Source: Myxococcota bacterium
GTDB taxonomy: Bacteria; Myxococcota_A; UBA796
Direction of reading: 5' to 3'
DNA: 64,000 nucleotides
NCBI GenBank assembly: GCA_029251165.1
Contig: JAQXDW010000074.1
Span: 294,462 to 358,461 of the forward strand
Of this stretch, positions 33,379 to 42,573 are shown in pieces (positions within the stretch are counted from its first letter, which is position 1; each line of letters opens with the position of its first letter). A program made the position numbers and the translations under genes. Below the pieces are notes generated by a model. It was not told the DNA's origin. It was given only the letters and a program-made list of their open reading frames with translations, and did not search any database.

Positions 33379-34524
33379 TCAGCGCTGAGACCACCGAAGC
33401 ATCAGGCTCGCGATGACCTGACTCTCTGTGCCTTCCCGAGTCTGGCTGCGGCCGTCCCAGCGGTCGATGGCTCCGCTTCGCTGGATGTAGATGGCATCGT
33501 GGTCGATCGCGAAGAGCTCGCCGTCGGTCGGTGGTGCTGCTCCGAGGCGCGCCTCCGCGACTTCCTGAGCATCGGTATCGGCGCTTGCAAGGTGACCACG
33601 ACTGCCCCATATGGTGAGCCCAGCGAGGCGAGGGTGACGGTGCAGCGCGATGACCTCGGCCACCGGTGCGCCCTCGCCGACAAGGAGCACCTTGCTGCCG
33701 CTGCGGGTCAGATCCGGATAGCCGAACGCAGCCATGGTTCGGCCATCGGGAAAGGACACCGTCGCTCGCTGACCGGCGCTCTCCAGGATCTGGCGAGCGG
33801 GTGCGAGCTGAGCGAGATCCTCGGGAATTGTCGACCAGGTTTCGGTGTCGAGGCGCCCACCGAGTGCGCGCAGCCCGGCTCGCCAGCCGCTCGCGAGCGC
33901 CGCCGGCTCTGGAGGGGCTGCGGCATCCGTCATGGTCGAGATGGTGACGCCCTCGGGGACATCCTCAAGCGCTGGCGCGAGGGTGGTCTGTTGGGCCTCA
34001 TCGACTGGAAGCGCGACGAGGGCTGAGGCGGCCTCGGTGGAGGTGAGCTCTTCTGGGGACGGCCCGACTGCGGGCAGCTCGGTGAAGACCTCGCCGGCGA
34101 GGTGACGTCTCCAGACCCCCTGAATCGTGCTCAGCAGCGCGATCCCAGCCTGGACTGCAGGAAGCGAGAGCGGAAGGGTGACGAGCGGGATCTTTCCTGC
34201 GCTGCCAGCCGGAGCGGAGACGAGCAGCGCGCGTGCTCCAATGGTGGGCTCCAGTGCCCGCCGCAGCGCCTCGCCAAAGCCTGGCAGCGGAACCTCAATG
34301 GCTGCGCTGACCGCTGCTGCGAGGTGCACGGAGGGGCCGAGGACATCTCCACCACACAGCACGACCCCGGGGCTGGTGGACGTGAGCAGCCGCGGGAGGG
34401 TGGCCTCGATGAGTCGGCGCTCGTCTGGAAGCCACTCAACCGACCCGCCGAGGGCTGCCTGGAGTGCCTCGGCGCAGGCAGAGGCGGTGTCGGTTCGGCT
34501 GTCAGAGATCATCAGGATGTGCAT
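33379..34524 (-). CDS. Divergent MoaB/MogA-like molybdopterin-binding protein with C-terminal extension
   Basis: A 381-residue protein. The first about 150 residues look like the molybdopterin-binding MoaB/MogA fold: MHILMISDSRTD, then WLPDERRLIEATLPRLL (usual vpDd...I...l), LLTSTSPGVVLCGGDVLGPS, and IEVPLPGFGEALRRAL (usual ...pGfgE..R). The GGTG...RDVT core is changed to GGDVLGPSVHL, so a residue needed for adenylylation may be lost. Residues about 150-381 have no recognised domain. The gene lies 10 bases after mobA in the cofactor operon. The role could be cofactor binding, carrying or a lost enzyme. Confidence 0.65.
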   Translation of the reverse strand: MHILMISDSRTDTASACAEALQAALGGSVEWLPDERRLIEATLPRLLTSTSPGVVLCGGDVLGPSVHLAAAVSAAIEVPLPGFGEALRRALEPTIGARALLVSAPAGSAGKIPLVTLPLSLPAVQAGIALLSTIQGVWRRHLAGEVFTELPAVGPSPEELTSTEAASALVALPVDEAQQTTLAPALEDVPEGVTISTMTDAAAPPEPAALASGWRAGLRALGGRLDTETWSTIPEDLAQLAPARQILESAGQRATVSFPDGRTMAAFGYPDLTRSGSKVLLVGEGAPVAEVIALHRHPRLAGLTIWGSRGHLASADTDAQEVAEARLGAAPPTDGELFAIDHDAIYIQRSGAIDRWDGRSQTREGTESQVIASLMLRWSQR

Positions 34525-34534
34525 CGCGATGAGT

Positions 34535-35053
34535 CTACCGGTTTCGGAACAAGTCTTCGGGACAGTTGGCGTTGAGCAGGACAGACTCAGCGAGCACGAT
34601 CACGTCAAGATCCGCCACGAACGACCGAACCGAGGCCCCGGTTCGTGCTGCTTCAGCCGCCGCAGCGGCCCGCTCTGCCGACAACACACACAGCAGGTGC
34701 TGGCCCTGAACCCTGCAGGGACCGCCGTGCTCCAGCAGCGCCGTGACGGCCGCTGGGGTGAGCGATGGGAGGTCACAGGGGGCAAACAGCGCGCAGCCGC
34801 CCGGCAGAGAGTCCAGGGCTGCCCCCACACCACGGAGCGGGTGGTGGGGGCCGTTGGGCTCTCGGAGCACGGTCCAGCCGAGCTTGGAAAGCGCGGGCTG
34901 GTTTCCCACAACACACACCGAACGGCAGCCAGCCTCGGTGAGCACCCGCGCGGTCCGTGCTGCGAGGGGCTCGCCGTCGATGCGGAGCAGCGCCTTGTCT
35001 CTCCCCATTCGTCGTGAGGCACCACCAGCGAGCACAAACCCAGGAATTACCAC
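34535..35053 (-). CDS. mobA: Molybdenum cofactor guanylyltransferase (MobA)
   Basis: A 172-residue nucleotidyltransferase that adds GMP to the molybdenum cofactor. The loop FVLAGGASRRMGRDKALLRI is the MobA/GlmU-type signature (LAGGxSxRMGxdK), and CALFAPCDLPSLTP is the D-containing metal-binding segment. HPLRGVGAALDSL and a C-terminal helix fit the family. Start is GTG 35053, overlapping the end of moeA by seven bases. It implies that the organism makes a bis-MGD type cofactor. Confidence 0.92.
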   Translation of the reverse strand: MVIPGFVLAGGASRRMGRDKALLRIDGEPLAARTARVLTEAGCRSVCVVGNQPALSKLGWTVLREPNGPHHPLRGVGAALDSLPGGCALFAPCDLPSLTPAAVTALLEHGGPCRVQGQHLLCVLSAERAAAAAEAARTGASVRSFVADLDVIVLAESVLLNANCPEDLFRNR

Positions 35054-36351
35054 GGGTACTGCGGAGTCTCGGAAGACAGGAAGCCTGGACGAATGATCTG
35101 AACCACGACGGCATCACCGTCTGCCGCACCCTCGCTGTCGATGCCGAGCAGCAGGAGTCCATCGGCGCGGGCCATGCTGCTGATCCAGCCGCTGCTCTGT
35201 CCCCCGGTCGTCTCTGCGATGAGACCAGACTCCGACCAGGACAGGACCACGCGCACCAGCTCTGCCCGTCCGTGCCGCTTCCGGAGGCTGCCCCGCAGGG
35301 TGGCGGGCACGGCGGGGAGAAACGGGCGCGGATCTCCGACGGCACGGCGGATGAGGGGGCGAACGAATTGGAGAAAATTGACCATGCAGGAGACGGGGTT
35401 CCCCGGCAGCCCAAACGCCGGTCGGTCTCCAATCATTCCCATCGCCAGTGGCTTGCCTGGCTTGACGCGAACCTTCCAGAAGACCATCTCCGCGCCGACG
35501 TCCGTCAGGGCTTCCTTCACCACATCGAAGTCCCCGACGCTGACGCCGCCGGTGGAGAGGATGAGATCACAGCCGGTGTCCAGTGCGCGCTGGAATGCCG
35601 CCCGGGTGCCCTCCAGGGTGTCAGGGGCGATCCCGCAGTCGACGGGCTCGCCTCCGGCCTGTCGGACCATCGCAGCGAGCGCGAGGCTGTTCGAGGAGTA
35701 GATCTGACCAGGCTCCAGCGGCTGACCGGGCGGAACAAGCTCGTCGCCTGTGCCGAGGAGCGCGACCCGAGGCCGCGCCGCTACCGTCACATCGGACAAC
35801 CCCATCGAGGCACACAGCCCGATGACCGGCGGGGTGAGCGCGGTACCGGCTGGAACGGCGAGCTGTCCCAGCGCGACCTCTTCTCCGGCGCGGCGGATGT
35901 GCTGGCCGCGTCGCGGCATGCCATGAATGATCGCGACACCATCGGCATCGGTGACGTTCTCTCGCATGACCACGGTGTCGGCACCAGCGGGTAGGGGAGC
36001 GCCGGTCATGATGCGCAGGGTCGTGCCAGGTGTGACGGCGGTGTCTGGCATGTCTCCGGCCGCGATGGTGCCGATGGTGCGAAGGTGTGCAGTGGCGGGC
36101 GGGGGCTCTGATGGCGTGCTCAGCTCGCAGCCCGGCTGCGCTGGAGTGCCGGAGTGCGGTGTACAGTCTGCGTACCGAATGGCAAAGCCATCCATCGCAG
36201 AGTTGTCCCAGCGGGGCAGCGGCGAGGGGGCGTAGAGATCCTCAGCCAGAAGTCGACCATCGGCCTCAGACAGTGGAAGGATCTCCGTTCGCCTGGGGAG
36301 GTCAGTGGACAGACAGCGGGACAGGGCTTCTTCGACGGTGATCATGCCCAT
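35047..36351 (-). CDS. moeA: Molybdopterin molybdotransferase (MoeA)
   Basis: A 434-residue enzyme that inserts molybdate into adenylylated molybdopterin. Typical segments: MITVEEALSRCL at the N terminus, DNSAMDGFAIRYADC (family dnSamDGyAv), RIMTGAPLPAGADTVVMREN, and the catalytic-loop STGGVSVGDFDVVKEAL. GLPGNPVSCMVNFLQFVRP and the C-terminal MoeA_C end also match. The start may be at the first ATG or at the second one two codons later. It is first in the cofactor set; mltD lies just upstream in the same direction. Confidence 0.95.
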   Translation of the reverse strand: MGMITVEEALSRCLSTDLPRRTEILPLSEADGRLLAEDLYAPSPLPRWDNSAMDGFAIRYADCTPHSGTPAQPGCELSTPSEPPPATAHLRTIGTIAAGDMPDTAVTPGTTLRIMTGAPLPAGADTVVMRENVTDADGVAIIHGMPRRGQHIRRAGEEVALGQLAVPAGTALTPPVIGLCASMGLSDVTVAARPRVALLGTGDELVPPGQPLEPGQIYSSNSLALAAMVRQAGGEPVDCGIAPDTLEGTRAAFQRALDTGCDLILSTGGVSVGDFDVVKEALTDVGAEMVFWKVRVKPGKPLAMGMIGDRPAFGLPGNPVSCMVNFLQFVRPLIRRAVGDPRPFLPAVPATLRGSLRKRHGRAELVRVVLSWSESGLIAETTGGQSSGWISSMARADGLLLLGIDSEGAADGDAVVVQIIRPGFLSSETPQYPW

Positions 36352-36387
36352 GCTTATCTCGCCGACCGACTCCGCACCGGGTTCACG

Positions 36388-38034
36388 TCAGCGCTGAATC
36401 TTCAGCTTCTGGCCAGCGTAGATGGTCGAGCCGCTGATGTCGTTCCAGCTCTTGAGCTGTGCGGTGGTGCAGCGGTTGGCCGCGGCGATTCTGGAGAGAG
36501 AGTCTCCGCTGCGCACGGTGTAGGTGGTCCACTGCGCAGTGGCGGTGTGGACCGTGAGCTTCTGGCCGGCGTAGACGCGGTTGGCATTGGAGATCTGGTT
36601 CCAGCGCATCAGCTCGGAGGTCTTCACTCCGTACGTCTCGGCGATGGTCGAGAGGGCCTCGCCGCGCGCGACGGTGTGAGTGACGGTCTGTGTTGTGCTG
36701 GAGCGAGCCGGCGTGGATGTGCTCGCTGAGCGGCTGCTGCCACCCGACGTTGAGGTGAGGGCCTCGGGAGGCACCTCTGCACCAGCGGCGGGGATGACCA
36801 GCTCCATACCGACGTAGATGCGGTTGGGATTGGAGATGCGGTTGACCGACTGGATGGCGTCGACGCTTGTACCGTACTTCCCTGCGATCTTGCCGAGGGA
36901 TTCACCACTCTTGACCTTGTGACGATGGTAGGTCAGTCGCTCCTGGGGGGGAATCTTCTCCAGCGAAGCCAGGAAGGTGCTGCCGGTGGACGTCGGCACG
37001 TAGATGGTCTGCTCCGCCGGATCCGGCGGCAGCGCCCAGCGGCGCAGGTGCGGGTTGAGCGTCTGGAACTCCTCCAGGGTGATCCCCGCACACCGGGCGA
37101 GCACGTCGAGGCCAATGTTCGGACCCACCGTCACCGCATCCATGGACATGGCGTCCTGGTAGTCGATCTCGGTAAAGCCGTACCGGCCGGGGTGCTTGCC
37201 GATGATCGCTGCGGCGAGCAGCTTGGGCACGTAGTTGTCGGTCTCGCGAGGAAATGCGTTGTGCTCGACGAGCTCCCAGAAGTCTCGAGTGCCATGGCGA
37301 GAGATGCCCCGGCTCACTCTTCCAGGACCACCATTGTATGCGGCCCAGGAGAGGTACCAGCTGTCGTAGCGGTTGTAGAGGTCTCCGAGGAAGCCGATGG
37401 CGGCATCGGTGGCCTGCATCGGATCCCGGCGCGCGTCGACCCACCAGTCAATGCGCAGGTCATACTGCTTTCCGGTGGGGGCGATGAACTGCCACAGACC
37501 GACCGCAGCGGCAGAGCTGTAGGCGTGGGTCGCGTAGCCGCTCTCGATCATGGAGAGGTAGACGAGATCACGTGGCAAGCCAGCGGCATCGAGCTTCTCG
37601 TACATCATCGGGCGGTAGCGCGTGGAGCGGGACAGCCACCGCTGGTAGTACTTGCGGCCGGGGCCGGTGAAGTACTTCATCCACCGGATGACGTCGTCGT
37701 TGATGACTACGGGGATGTCGAACTCAGCGGGGTTGATCCGATCGAGATGGAGTGGATCGACCGAGAGAACTTCGACTGGATCGCGGTAGAAGTTGACCGG
37801 CGGGGTCATCTCCTGGACCACGAGATCGATGAAGCTGTTCTCCAGGTTGCGGGCGCTCTGTAGCTCCTCGCTCTCCTCGATCGCTTCGCCGGTCGGCACT
37901 GTGCCCTCGACGTCCTCGATGCGATCCCAGAGGGAGCCCTCCGGAGGCTCCAGCGCGGCATCGTCTGAGCCCTGCGCTGCGACCGCAGCATCGGACAGGG
38001 AGAGCGCGATGAGGAGGAGGAGAGAGCGCATCAT
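36388..38034 (-). CDS. mltD: Membrane-bound lytic murein transglycosylase D-type with three LysM domains
   Basis: A 548-residue exported enzyme that cleaves peptidoglycan glycan strands. A signal peptide (MMRSLLLLIALSLSDAAVAA) is followed by an SLT domain at about 130-290: the catalytic glutamate lies in VYLSMIESGYATHAYSS, then GLWQFIAPTGKQYDL and WYLSWAAYNGGPGRV, all as in MltD. Three LysM repeats follow at the C terminus: VKSGESLGKIAGKYGTSVDA, VARGEALSTIAETYGVKTSE and VRSGDSLSRIAAANRCTTAQ. It could remodel the wall during flagellum or secretion-system assembly, but nothing ties it to them. Confidence 0.93.
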   Translation of the reverse strand: MMRSLLLLIALSLSDAAVAAQGSDDAALEPPEGSLWDRIEDVEGTVPTGEAIEESEELQSARNLENSFIDLVVQEMTPPVNFYRDPVEVLSVDPLHLDRINPAEFDIPVVINDDVIRWMKYFTGPGRKYYQRWLSRSTRYRPMMYEKLDAAGLPRDLVYLSMIESGYATHAYSSAAAVGLWQFIAPTGKQYDLRIDWWVDARRDPMQATDAAIGFLGDLYNRYDSWYLSWAAYNGGPGRVSRGISRHGTRDFWELVEHNAFPRETDNYVPKLLAAAIIGKHPGRYGFTEIDYQDAMSMDAVTVGPNIGLDVLARCAGITLEEFQTLNPHLRRWALPPDPAEQTIYVPTSTGSTFLASLEKIPPQERLTYHRHKVKSGESLGKIAGKYGTSVDAIQSVNRISNPNRIYVGMELVIPAAGAEVPPEALTSTSGGSSRSASTSTPARSSTTQTVTHTVARGEALSTIAETYGVKTSELMRWNQISNANRVYAGQKLTVHTATAQWTTYTVRSGDSLSRIAAANRCTTAQLKSWNDISGSTIYAGQKLKIQR

Positions 38035-38138
38035 TTACCCCAAAGTCTTGACGCGAGTAGTGTAACCCGGGATCCCGCATCAGTTCTCAAGAATGTTCCG
38101 GCAGCGATGCTCTCGGAGGACAGCGCGAAGCGGGATCT

Positions 38139-38732
38139 TCAGCCGGAGATAAACGCCCTCGCGGCGCGCTCCAGATCCCCAGCATCCAGTATTGCGGAGA
38201 TGACTGCCCAGCCCTGCGCACCAGTCTCGCGGACGGCCTGAAGGCGCGCCAGATTGATCCCACCGATCGCAACGATCGGAATCTGGGACACGGCGACAGC
38301 CTCCGCCAGCGCAGACAGCCCTCGATCGGCATACCCGGTGTCCTTGGTCGCGGTCATGAAGACCGGACCGAATCCCAGGTAGTCTGCGTCCTGGGCGTCC
38401 TCAACCTGCTGCACAGTGTGGGTGCTCCGCCCGATGATGGCCCCTGCCGGGAGGGCGCGACGTGCCGCGTCGAGTCGGCCATCGTCTTGTCCGAGGTGGA
38501 CACCGTCTGCGCCACATGCGACCGCGATGTGCACCCGATCGTTGACGATGAGCCGAGCGCCGTGTGCATGGAGCCGTGGGCGGAGTGCACGACCGGCGGC
38601 CAGCAGGGTGTCATCAGAGAGCGACTTGGCCCTCAGCTGTACGATCCGACATCCTGCGGCAGCCAGGCGGCTGCCCAGCTCGACGGGATCTCCCCAGGCC
38701 GCGTCTGCAATCCCATAGAGTCCGTCGATCAT
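38139..38732 (-). CDS. thiE: Thiamine-phosphate synthase (ThiE)
   Basis: A 197-residue TIM-barrel enzyme that joins the pyrimidine and thiazole parts of thiamine. I chose ATG 38732, which overlaps the pabB stop (ATGA), rather than a codon 18 positions upstream. Family motifs: GCRIVQLRAKSLSDDTL (usual qvRlKdls), ARLIVNDRVHIAVACGADGV, HLGQDDGRLDAARRAL, IIGRSTHTVQQVEDAQ, DYLGFGPVFMTATKDTGY, and IVAIGGINLARLQAVRETGA. Other thi genes are not in the window. Confidence 0.93.
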   Translation of the reverse strand: MIDGLYGIADAAWGDPVELGSRLAAAGCRIVQLRAKSLSDDTLLAAGRALRPRLHAHGARLIVNDRVHIAVACGADGVHLGQDDGRLDAARRALPAGAIIGRSTHTVQQVEDAQDADYLGFGPVFMTATKDTGYADRGLSALAEAVAVSQIPIVAIGGINLARLQAVRETGAQGWAVISAILDAGDLERAARAFISG

Positions 38733-39985
38733 GGTGCCCCCAGCCAGTGCCCGAGCGCGACCCCTTTCGCGAGGGTCTCGATCCACTCACGCTCTGGATC
38801 GGAGTCTGCCACGATGCCAGCGCCGATGTGGAAGCGGCAGGTCTCGTCGGTCACGGTCGCGGTTCTGATCGCGACGCTGAGGTGTGCCCGTCCGTCATCG
38901 CCAAAGAAGCCAATGCTGCCGGTATAGACGCCCCGAGGTCTGGACTCCAGCTCCCCGATGAGTGACATCGCAGCCACCTTGGGGGCGCCCGTCACGCTGC
39001 CCGGCGGGAAGGCTGCGCTCACGACATCGAGGGCATCGCGTCCGTCCTCCAGGGTGGCGGTCACGGGCTGCTCTGCGTGGAGGAGGTCTCCGCACCGCCT
39101 CAGCCTTCGGGGGGCGGCATGCACAGAGCCCGGACGGGCGATCCGGCCCAGGTCGTTGCGCACGAGGTCCACGATCATCGTCAGCTCAGCGCGCTCCTTT
39201 GCGCTCTCCCAGAGCGCGAGCCGACCAGCGGCACCCTCGCGACAGCGTGCGGTCCCTTTGATGGGGATGCTGAGGGCTGTGAGGGCCTCTCCTGCATGGT
39301 CGATCTGAAGAAACAGCTCCGGAGAGTTGGAGAGGATGTGGGCGCCACGCTGCCGCAGCAGGGCGCCACGGAGGGCTGGGTTGTGGGTCCGCAGGTTGAG
39401 CCAGGAGCCAACGGGATCGGGCATCGCGGGGACTGTGTTCTCCCAAGCGAGGCAGGTCTGGTAGACATCTCCGGCGGCGATGGCCTCCAGGATCCTGTGA
39501 ACCCCCTGCTGGTAGCGACCCGCAACTCCAGCCGGAGGGGAGCGAGGTGTCGCGGGGGAGGCGCGGCGGTGTGTGGTGTGTGCTGCGGCCAGGATGGACG
39601 CTGCCTGGTCCTGAAAGGCGCTGCTTCCGCTGGTGTGCCACCGACCAGTCTGTCGATCCAGGCACAGCGCGCCCTCCGTCCGCCACAGCATCAGATCGGG
39701 GAGCGGGCGAGGGCTGACAGGCTCAGGCATGCGCTCCATGACCCTGCCGGCTTCGTAGCCAATCCATCCAACAAGTCCCCCGCTGAAGGGGAGCGCTGGA
39801 TCGCTCCGATGTCCGGTGAGCAGTGCACGCGCTTGTTCCTGCCAGTCCGTGCTGAATTCAACGAATGGACCCGCACCCCAGGTCACGACGGTCCACTGGG
39901 GTCCGACATCAAAGACCGCCAGCCCCTCGACATTCGAGAGCGCCCCGAGGATCGCAGACAGCTCCGGCTGGGGTGAGTGGCTCAT
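38729..39985 (-). CDS. pabB: Aminodeoxychorismate synthase component I (PabB)
   Basis: A 418-residue chorismate-utilising enzyme that makes 4-amino-4-deoxychorismate for folate with a PabA amidotransferase. The C-terminal domain has the diagnostic PIKGTARC, LVRNDLGRIARPGSV, FPPGSVTGAPKVAAM and YTGSIGFFGDDGRAHLSVAI. PIKGT rather than PIAGT favours PabB over anthranilate synthase TrpE. No pabA or pabC is adjacent. thiE overlaps its stop, an uncommon pairing. A 287-base regulatory region separates it from the divergent receiver-like gene. Confidence 0.9.
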   Translation of the reverse strand: MSHSPQPELSAILGALSNVEGLAVFDVGPQWTVVTWGAGPFVEFSTDWQEQARALLTGHRSDPALPFSGGLVGWIGYEAGRVMERMPEPVSPRPLPDLMLWRTEGALCLDRQTGRWHTSGSSAFQDQAASILAAAHTTHRRASPATPRSPPAGVAGRYQQGVHRILEAIAAGDVYQTCLAWENTVPAMPDPVGSWLNLRTHNPALRGALLRQRGAHILSNSPELFLQIDHAGEALTALSIPIKGTARCREGAAGRLALWESAKERAELTMIVDLVRNDLGRIARPGSVHAAPRRLRRCGDLLHAEQPVTATLEDGRDALDVVSAAFPPGSVTGAPKVAAMSLIGELESRPRGVYTGSIGFFGDDGRAHLSVAIRTATVTDETCRFHIGAGIVADSDPEREWIETLAKGVALGHWLGAP

Positions 39986-40272
39986 TGTTCTTGTCCTGGC
40001 AGCGAAGTGGCCCTGTGTGAGCTTCTCTTCAAGACGCTCGCTGACATTGAAATTTTATGATTATGCGAACCCTCAAGGCCAGTGCGGCATTTACCGTCTA
40101 TCTATAAGGGCCTCACGTGGAGATAAATCATGGAGGCAATTTGGCCGGTCTAAATTGACCTGCAATCAGGTTGCTAAATTAGCAAGTCCACCAATCTTCT
40201 TAAATCTCAACCCTATAGATCCATCTCGGCGGCAGTGCACTCATCGCCGCGAGACCCGCTCGGAGAGCAACG
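39986..40272. promoter_or_regulatory. AT-rich divergent regulatory region with a 15-bp dyad
   Basis: This 287-base gap between pabB (-) and the regulator gene (+) is AT-rich at about 40050-40210. TTGCTAAATTAGCAA at 40171-40185 is a perfect 7-bp dyad about one base. It directly follows ACCTG-CAAT-CAGGT at 40158-40171. TATAGAT near 40214-40220 is a possible -10 box for the + strand gene, placing the dyad about 30-40 bases upstream. Confidence 0.45.
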
Positions 40273-42564
40273 GTGCGACTCCTCATCATTGATCCGGATC
40301 GACATCTCTGTGACATCGTGACCTCTGTGATGAGCGGCGAGGGACACGATGTCATGACCGCTGAGAACGGCGAGCAGGCCCTCCGTGTCTTTCGGGAGAC
40401 TCCCGCTGAGTTGGTCCTCGGGTTGATGGAGCTTGGAGACGAAGATGGCCTCATCGTGCTTCGTCAGATCCGAGCGCTGCGGGGCGGTGAGTACGCTGAG
40501 ATGATCCTGATGTCCGCTGCACGCCGTCGGTACGACCGCCTGGTTCAAGATGCGATGTCGGAGCTGAGCGCACGCGACTTCCTCCACCACCCATACTCGG
40601 TCCTTGATCTCGTCGACATGCTCCGACGCATCGAGCCCTCACAAGAGAGTGCCAGTCGGAAGGCATCGCAGCAGCCGGCTGAAGACATCTCTCTCCAGCC
40701 GGTTCCCCGGGGGCGCTACAGCAACCGCAACCTCAACGCGCTGGCGCGTCTCTGGTTGAGCAGCGCCTCTGGCATCCTCCATGTTGACAATGCCCCCAGC
40801 GAGACACGCGGGAGCATGAGCGGGTGGGTGACCCTTCAGAACGGTGGTCCCGCGCACTCCAATGACTGGGATCTCATCCGTGCTCTGCTCCAGGGCGGCG
40901 AGGTGCGCTTCGAGCGGGCCAGTATCGAAGTCAGCGGCGATCGGAACGGGCTCGGACGTTTTTTATACTTTGCCGTCTTTGACAAGGCGAAGGTGGACTT
41001 CATCGAGCGGCATCGGTTCGACAGCGTGCTGTGCACGGAGGCCTTAGGAACGATCGCATCTCTCCCGATCTCCGATTCGCTGCTCGCTTTGCTTCGGGGG
41101 GCCGATGGAACCCGCGCGCTCGGTGTGCTCCTCGCAGCGGGAAGCGTCGATCCGGTGACCGCCAGCACTGAGCTGTATGCCCTTCGTCAGCTCCAGATGG
41201 TTGTCTTTCAGGCCCCCAGAGTCCAGTCGTCCAGCCTTGGTGGCTCAGACCGGCCCGCTCGAAGCGACCGCTCCGCTGAGTCGAGCGCATCGCCCCGACG
41301 GGCCGTGCGCGCCTCGACAGAAGAGGCTGGTGAGCCGGTGATGCCGAGCTGGATGTCCGACGAGCCGACCATCGACGACTTCTTCGCCGAGCGCGACGGG
41401 GAACAGATCGGGGCAGCTACTCCCGCCGCACCGGACTGGCTGTCCAACGAGGATGTCTCCGCCATCACGCCTCACCAGGCCTCCTGGCTTGGTGAGGACT
41501 CGGAGTGGTCCAAAGCGACCTGGACGCAGGATGCTTCAGGGGCCTCGTCTTCCTGGAGAGAGCTCTCCTCCACACCGATGTCCTCGGACGCGAGCAGCGT
41601 TCCAGAGCTGCCAGAGTGGATGCGTGACGCGGAGCTCACGAGTCCACCAGCCAGCGACTCTCAGAGCCTCACGCGGGACACCGAGCTTCCCGCTGACCTG
41701 GGCGGTGAGGGCATGAATCCCGGTGGCGCGCGCAGCCGCAGGACGCCCCGCAGCCGAATGACTGAGCAGCTCCGTGAGCGCCGGGCCGGACACTGGCGCA
41801 GCCGACGGAGCGGGCGACCGAAGATTCGCAAGCCGTCCCTCAAGAAGCACCTCGCCGAGGAGGTGACCCGCACTGATGTACGAGAGCGTCGGCTTCAGAA
41901 TCCGGAAGCCCTCCGCCGGATCTTGAGCCAGGAGCTCAAGCGACTGCGCACGGCAGAGCCGGCTGTGGTTCTTGGGATTCCAGCAGACTCCGCGATCTCG
42001 CTGATCACAAAGTCTGCGCGTCGCCTCCGGCATCGATACAAGACGGTCTCGCAGGACCGGCGGATGCCCGAGGATGTCCGGCTTCTGGCGGAGGAGCTCA
42101 AGAGCTTGGTGTACTCCGCCTACAAGAGCCTCAAGCGCGGTGATGCACCACGGAGCACCTCAGCCCTGGAGGAAAGGATGGACGACATCGACCTCCTGCT
42201 CACGGAAGGAAGGCGCCTGATGGTGGCGGAGAAGTGGTCTCAGGCTGATCGCGTTCTCTCTCGGGCACACCGCATCCGAATCGATCATCCCTCAGTCCTC
42301 TCCTGCCTTGGGTGGGTGCGGTTTCACAACCCGAGCCGACCGCTGGAGGCGCGCAGCGACGAAGCCCTTGAGCTCCTTGGGCTCGCCATTCAGTTCGCAT
42401 CCTCCAACGCCGACGCCCGGCACAACCTTGCGATGGTTCTGCTGAAGCGGGGCGAGCCGGAGAAGGCACTGCGCCATGCCCGAATCGGTGCTCGCCTGAG
42501 TCCCGGGGATGAGCCGCTGACCCTGCTCGTGGAGAGCCTCGAGGCTCAGACCGTCCTGTCCTGA
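40273..42564 (+). CDS. Pseudo-receiver / DUF4388 (PATAN) / TPR regulatory protein
   Basis: A 763-residue cytoplasmic protein started at GTG 40273. Residues 1-115 are a response-regulator receiver fold (MRLLIIDPDRHL, DEDGLIVLRQIRAL), but the phospho-aspartate is Leu51 (ELVLGLM) and the conserved KP is HP (FLHHPYS), so it should not be phosphorylated normally. Residues about 150-320 look like DUF4388/PATAN (LARLWLSSASGILHVDNAPS). A long disordered segment follows. Residues about 545-625 have a DnaJ-like helical stretch (PEALRRILSQELKRLRTAEP, SARRLRHRYKTVSQD) without HPD, and the C terminus has TPR helices (DARHNLAMVLLKRGEPEKAL). Proteins of this build are common in Myxococcota. It ends 9 bases from the converging gspN. 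Confidence 0.75.
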   Translation: MRLLIIDPDRHLCDIVTSVMSGEGHDVMTAENGEQALRVFRETPAELVLGLMELGDEDGLIVLRQIRALRGGEYAEMILMSAARRRYDRLVQDAMSELSARDFLHHPYSVLDLVDMLRRIEPSQESASRKASQQPAEDISLQPVPRGRYSNRNLNALARLWLSSASGILHVDNAPSETRGSMSGWVTLQNGGPAHSNDWDLIRALLQGGEVRFERASIEVSGDRNGLGRFLYFAVFDKAKVDFIERHRFDSVLCTEALGTIASLPISDSLLALLRGADGTRALGVLLAAGSVDPVTASTELYALRQLQMVVFQAPRVQSSSLGGSDRPARSDRSAESSASPRRAVRASTEEAGEPVMPSWMSDEPTIDDFFAERDGEQIGAATPAAPDWLSNEDVSAITPHQASWLGEDSEWSKATWTQDASGASSSWRELSSTPMSSDASSVPELPEWMRDAELTSPPASDSQSLTRDTELPADLGGEGMNPGGARSRRTPRSRMTEQLRERRAGHWRSRRSGRPKIRKPSLKKHLAEEVTRTDVRERRLQNPEALRRILSQELKRLRTAEPAVVLGIPADSAISLITKSARRLRHRYKTVSQDRRMPEDVRLLAEELKSLVYSAYKSLKRGDAPRSTSALEERMDDIDLLLTEGRRLMVAEKWSQADRVLSRAHRIRIDHPSVLSCLGWVRFHNPSRPLEARSDEALELLGLAIQFASSNADARHNLAMVLLKRGEPEKALRHARIGARLSPGDEPLTLLVESLEAQTVLS

Positions 42565-42573
42565 GCAGCGGCC

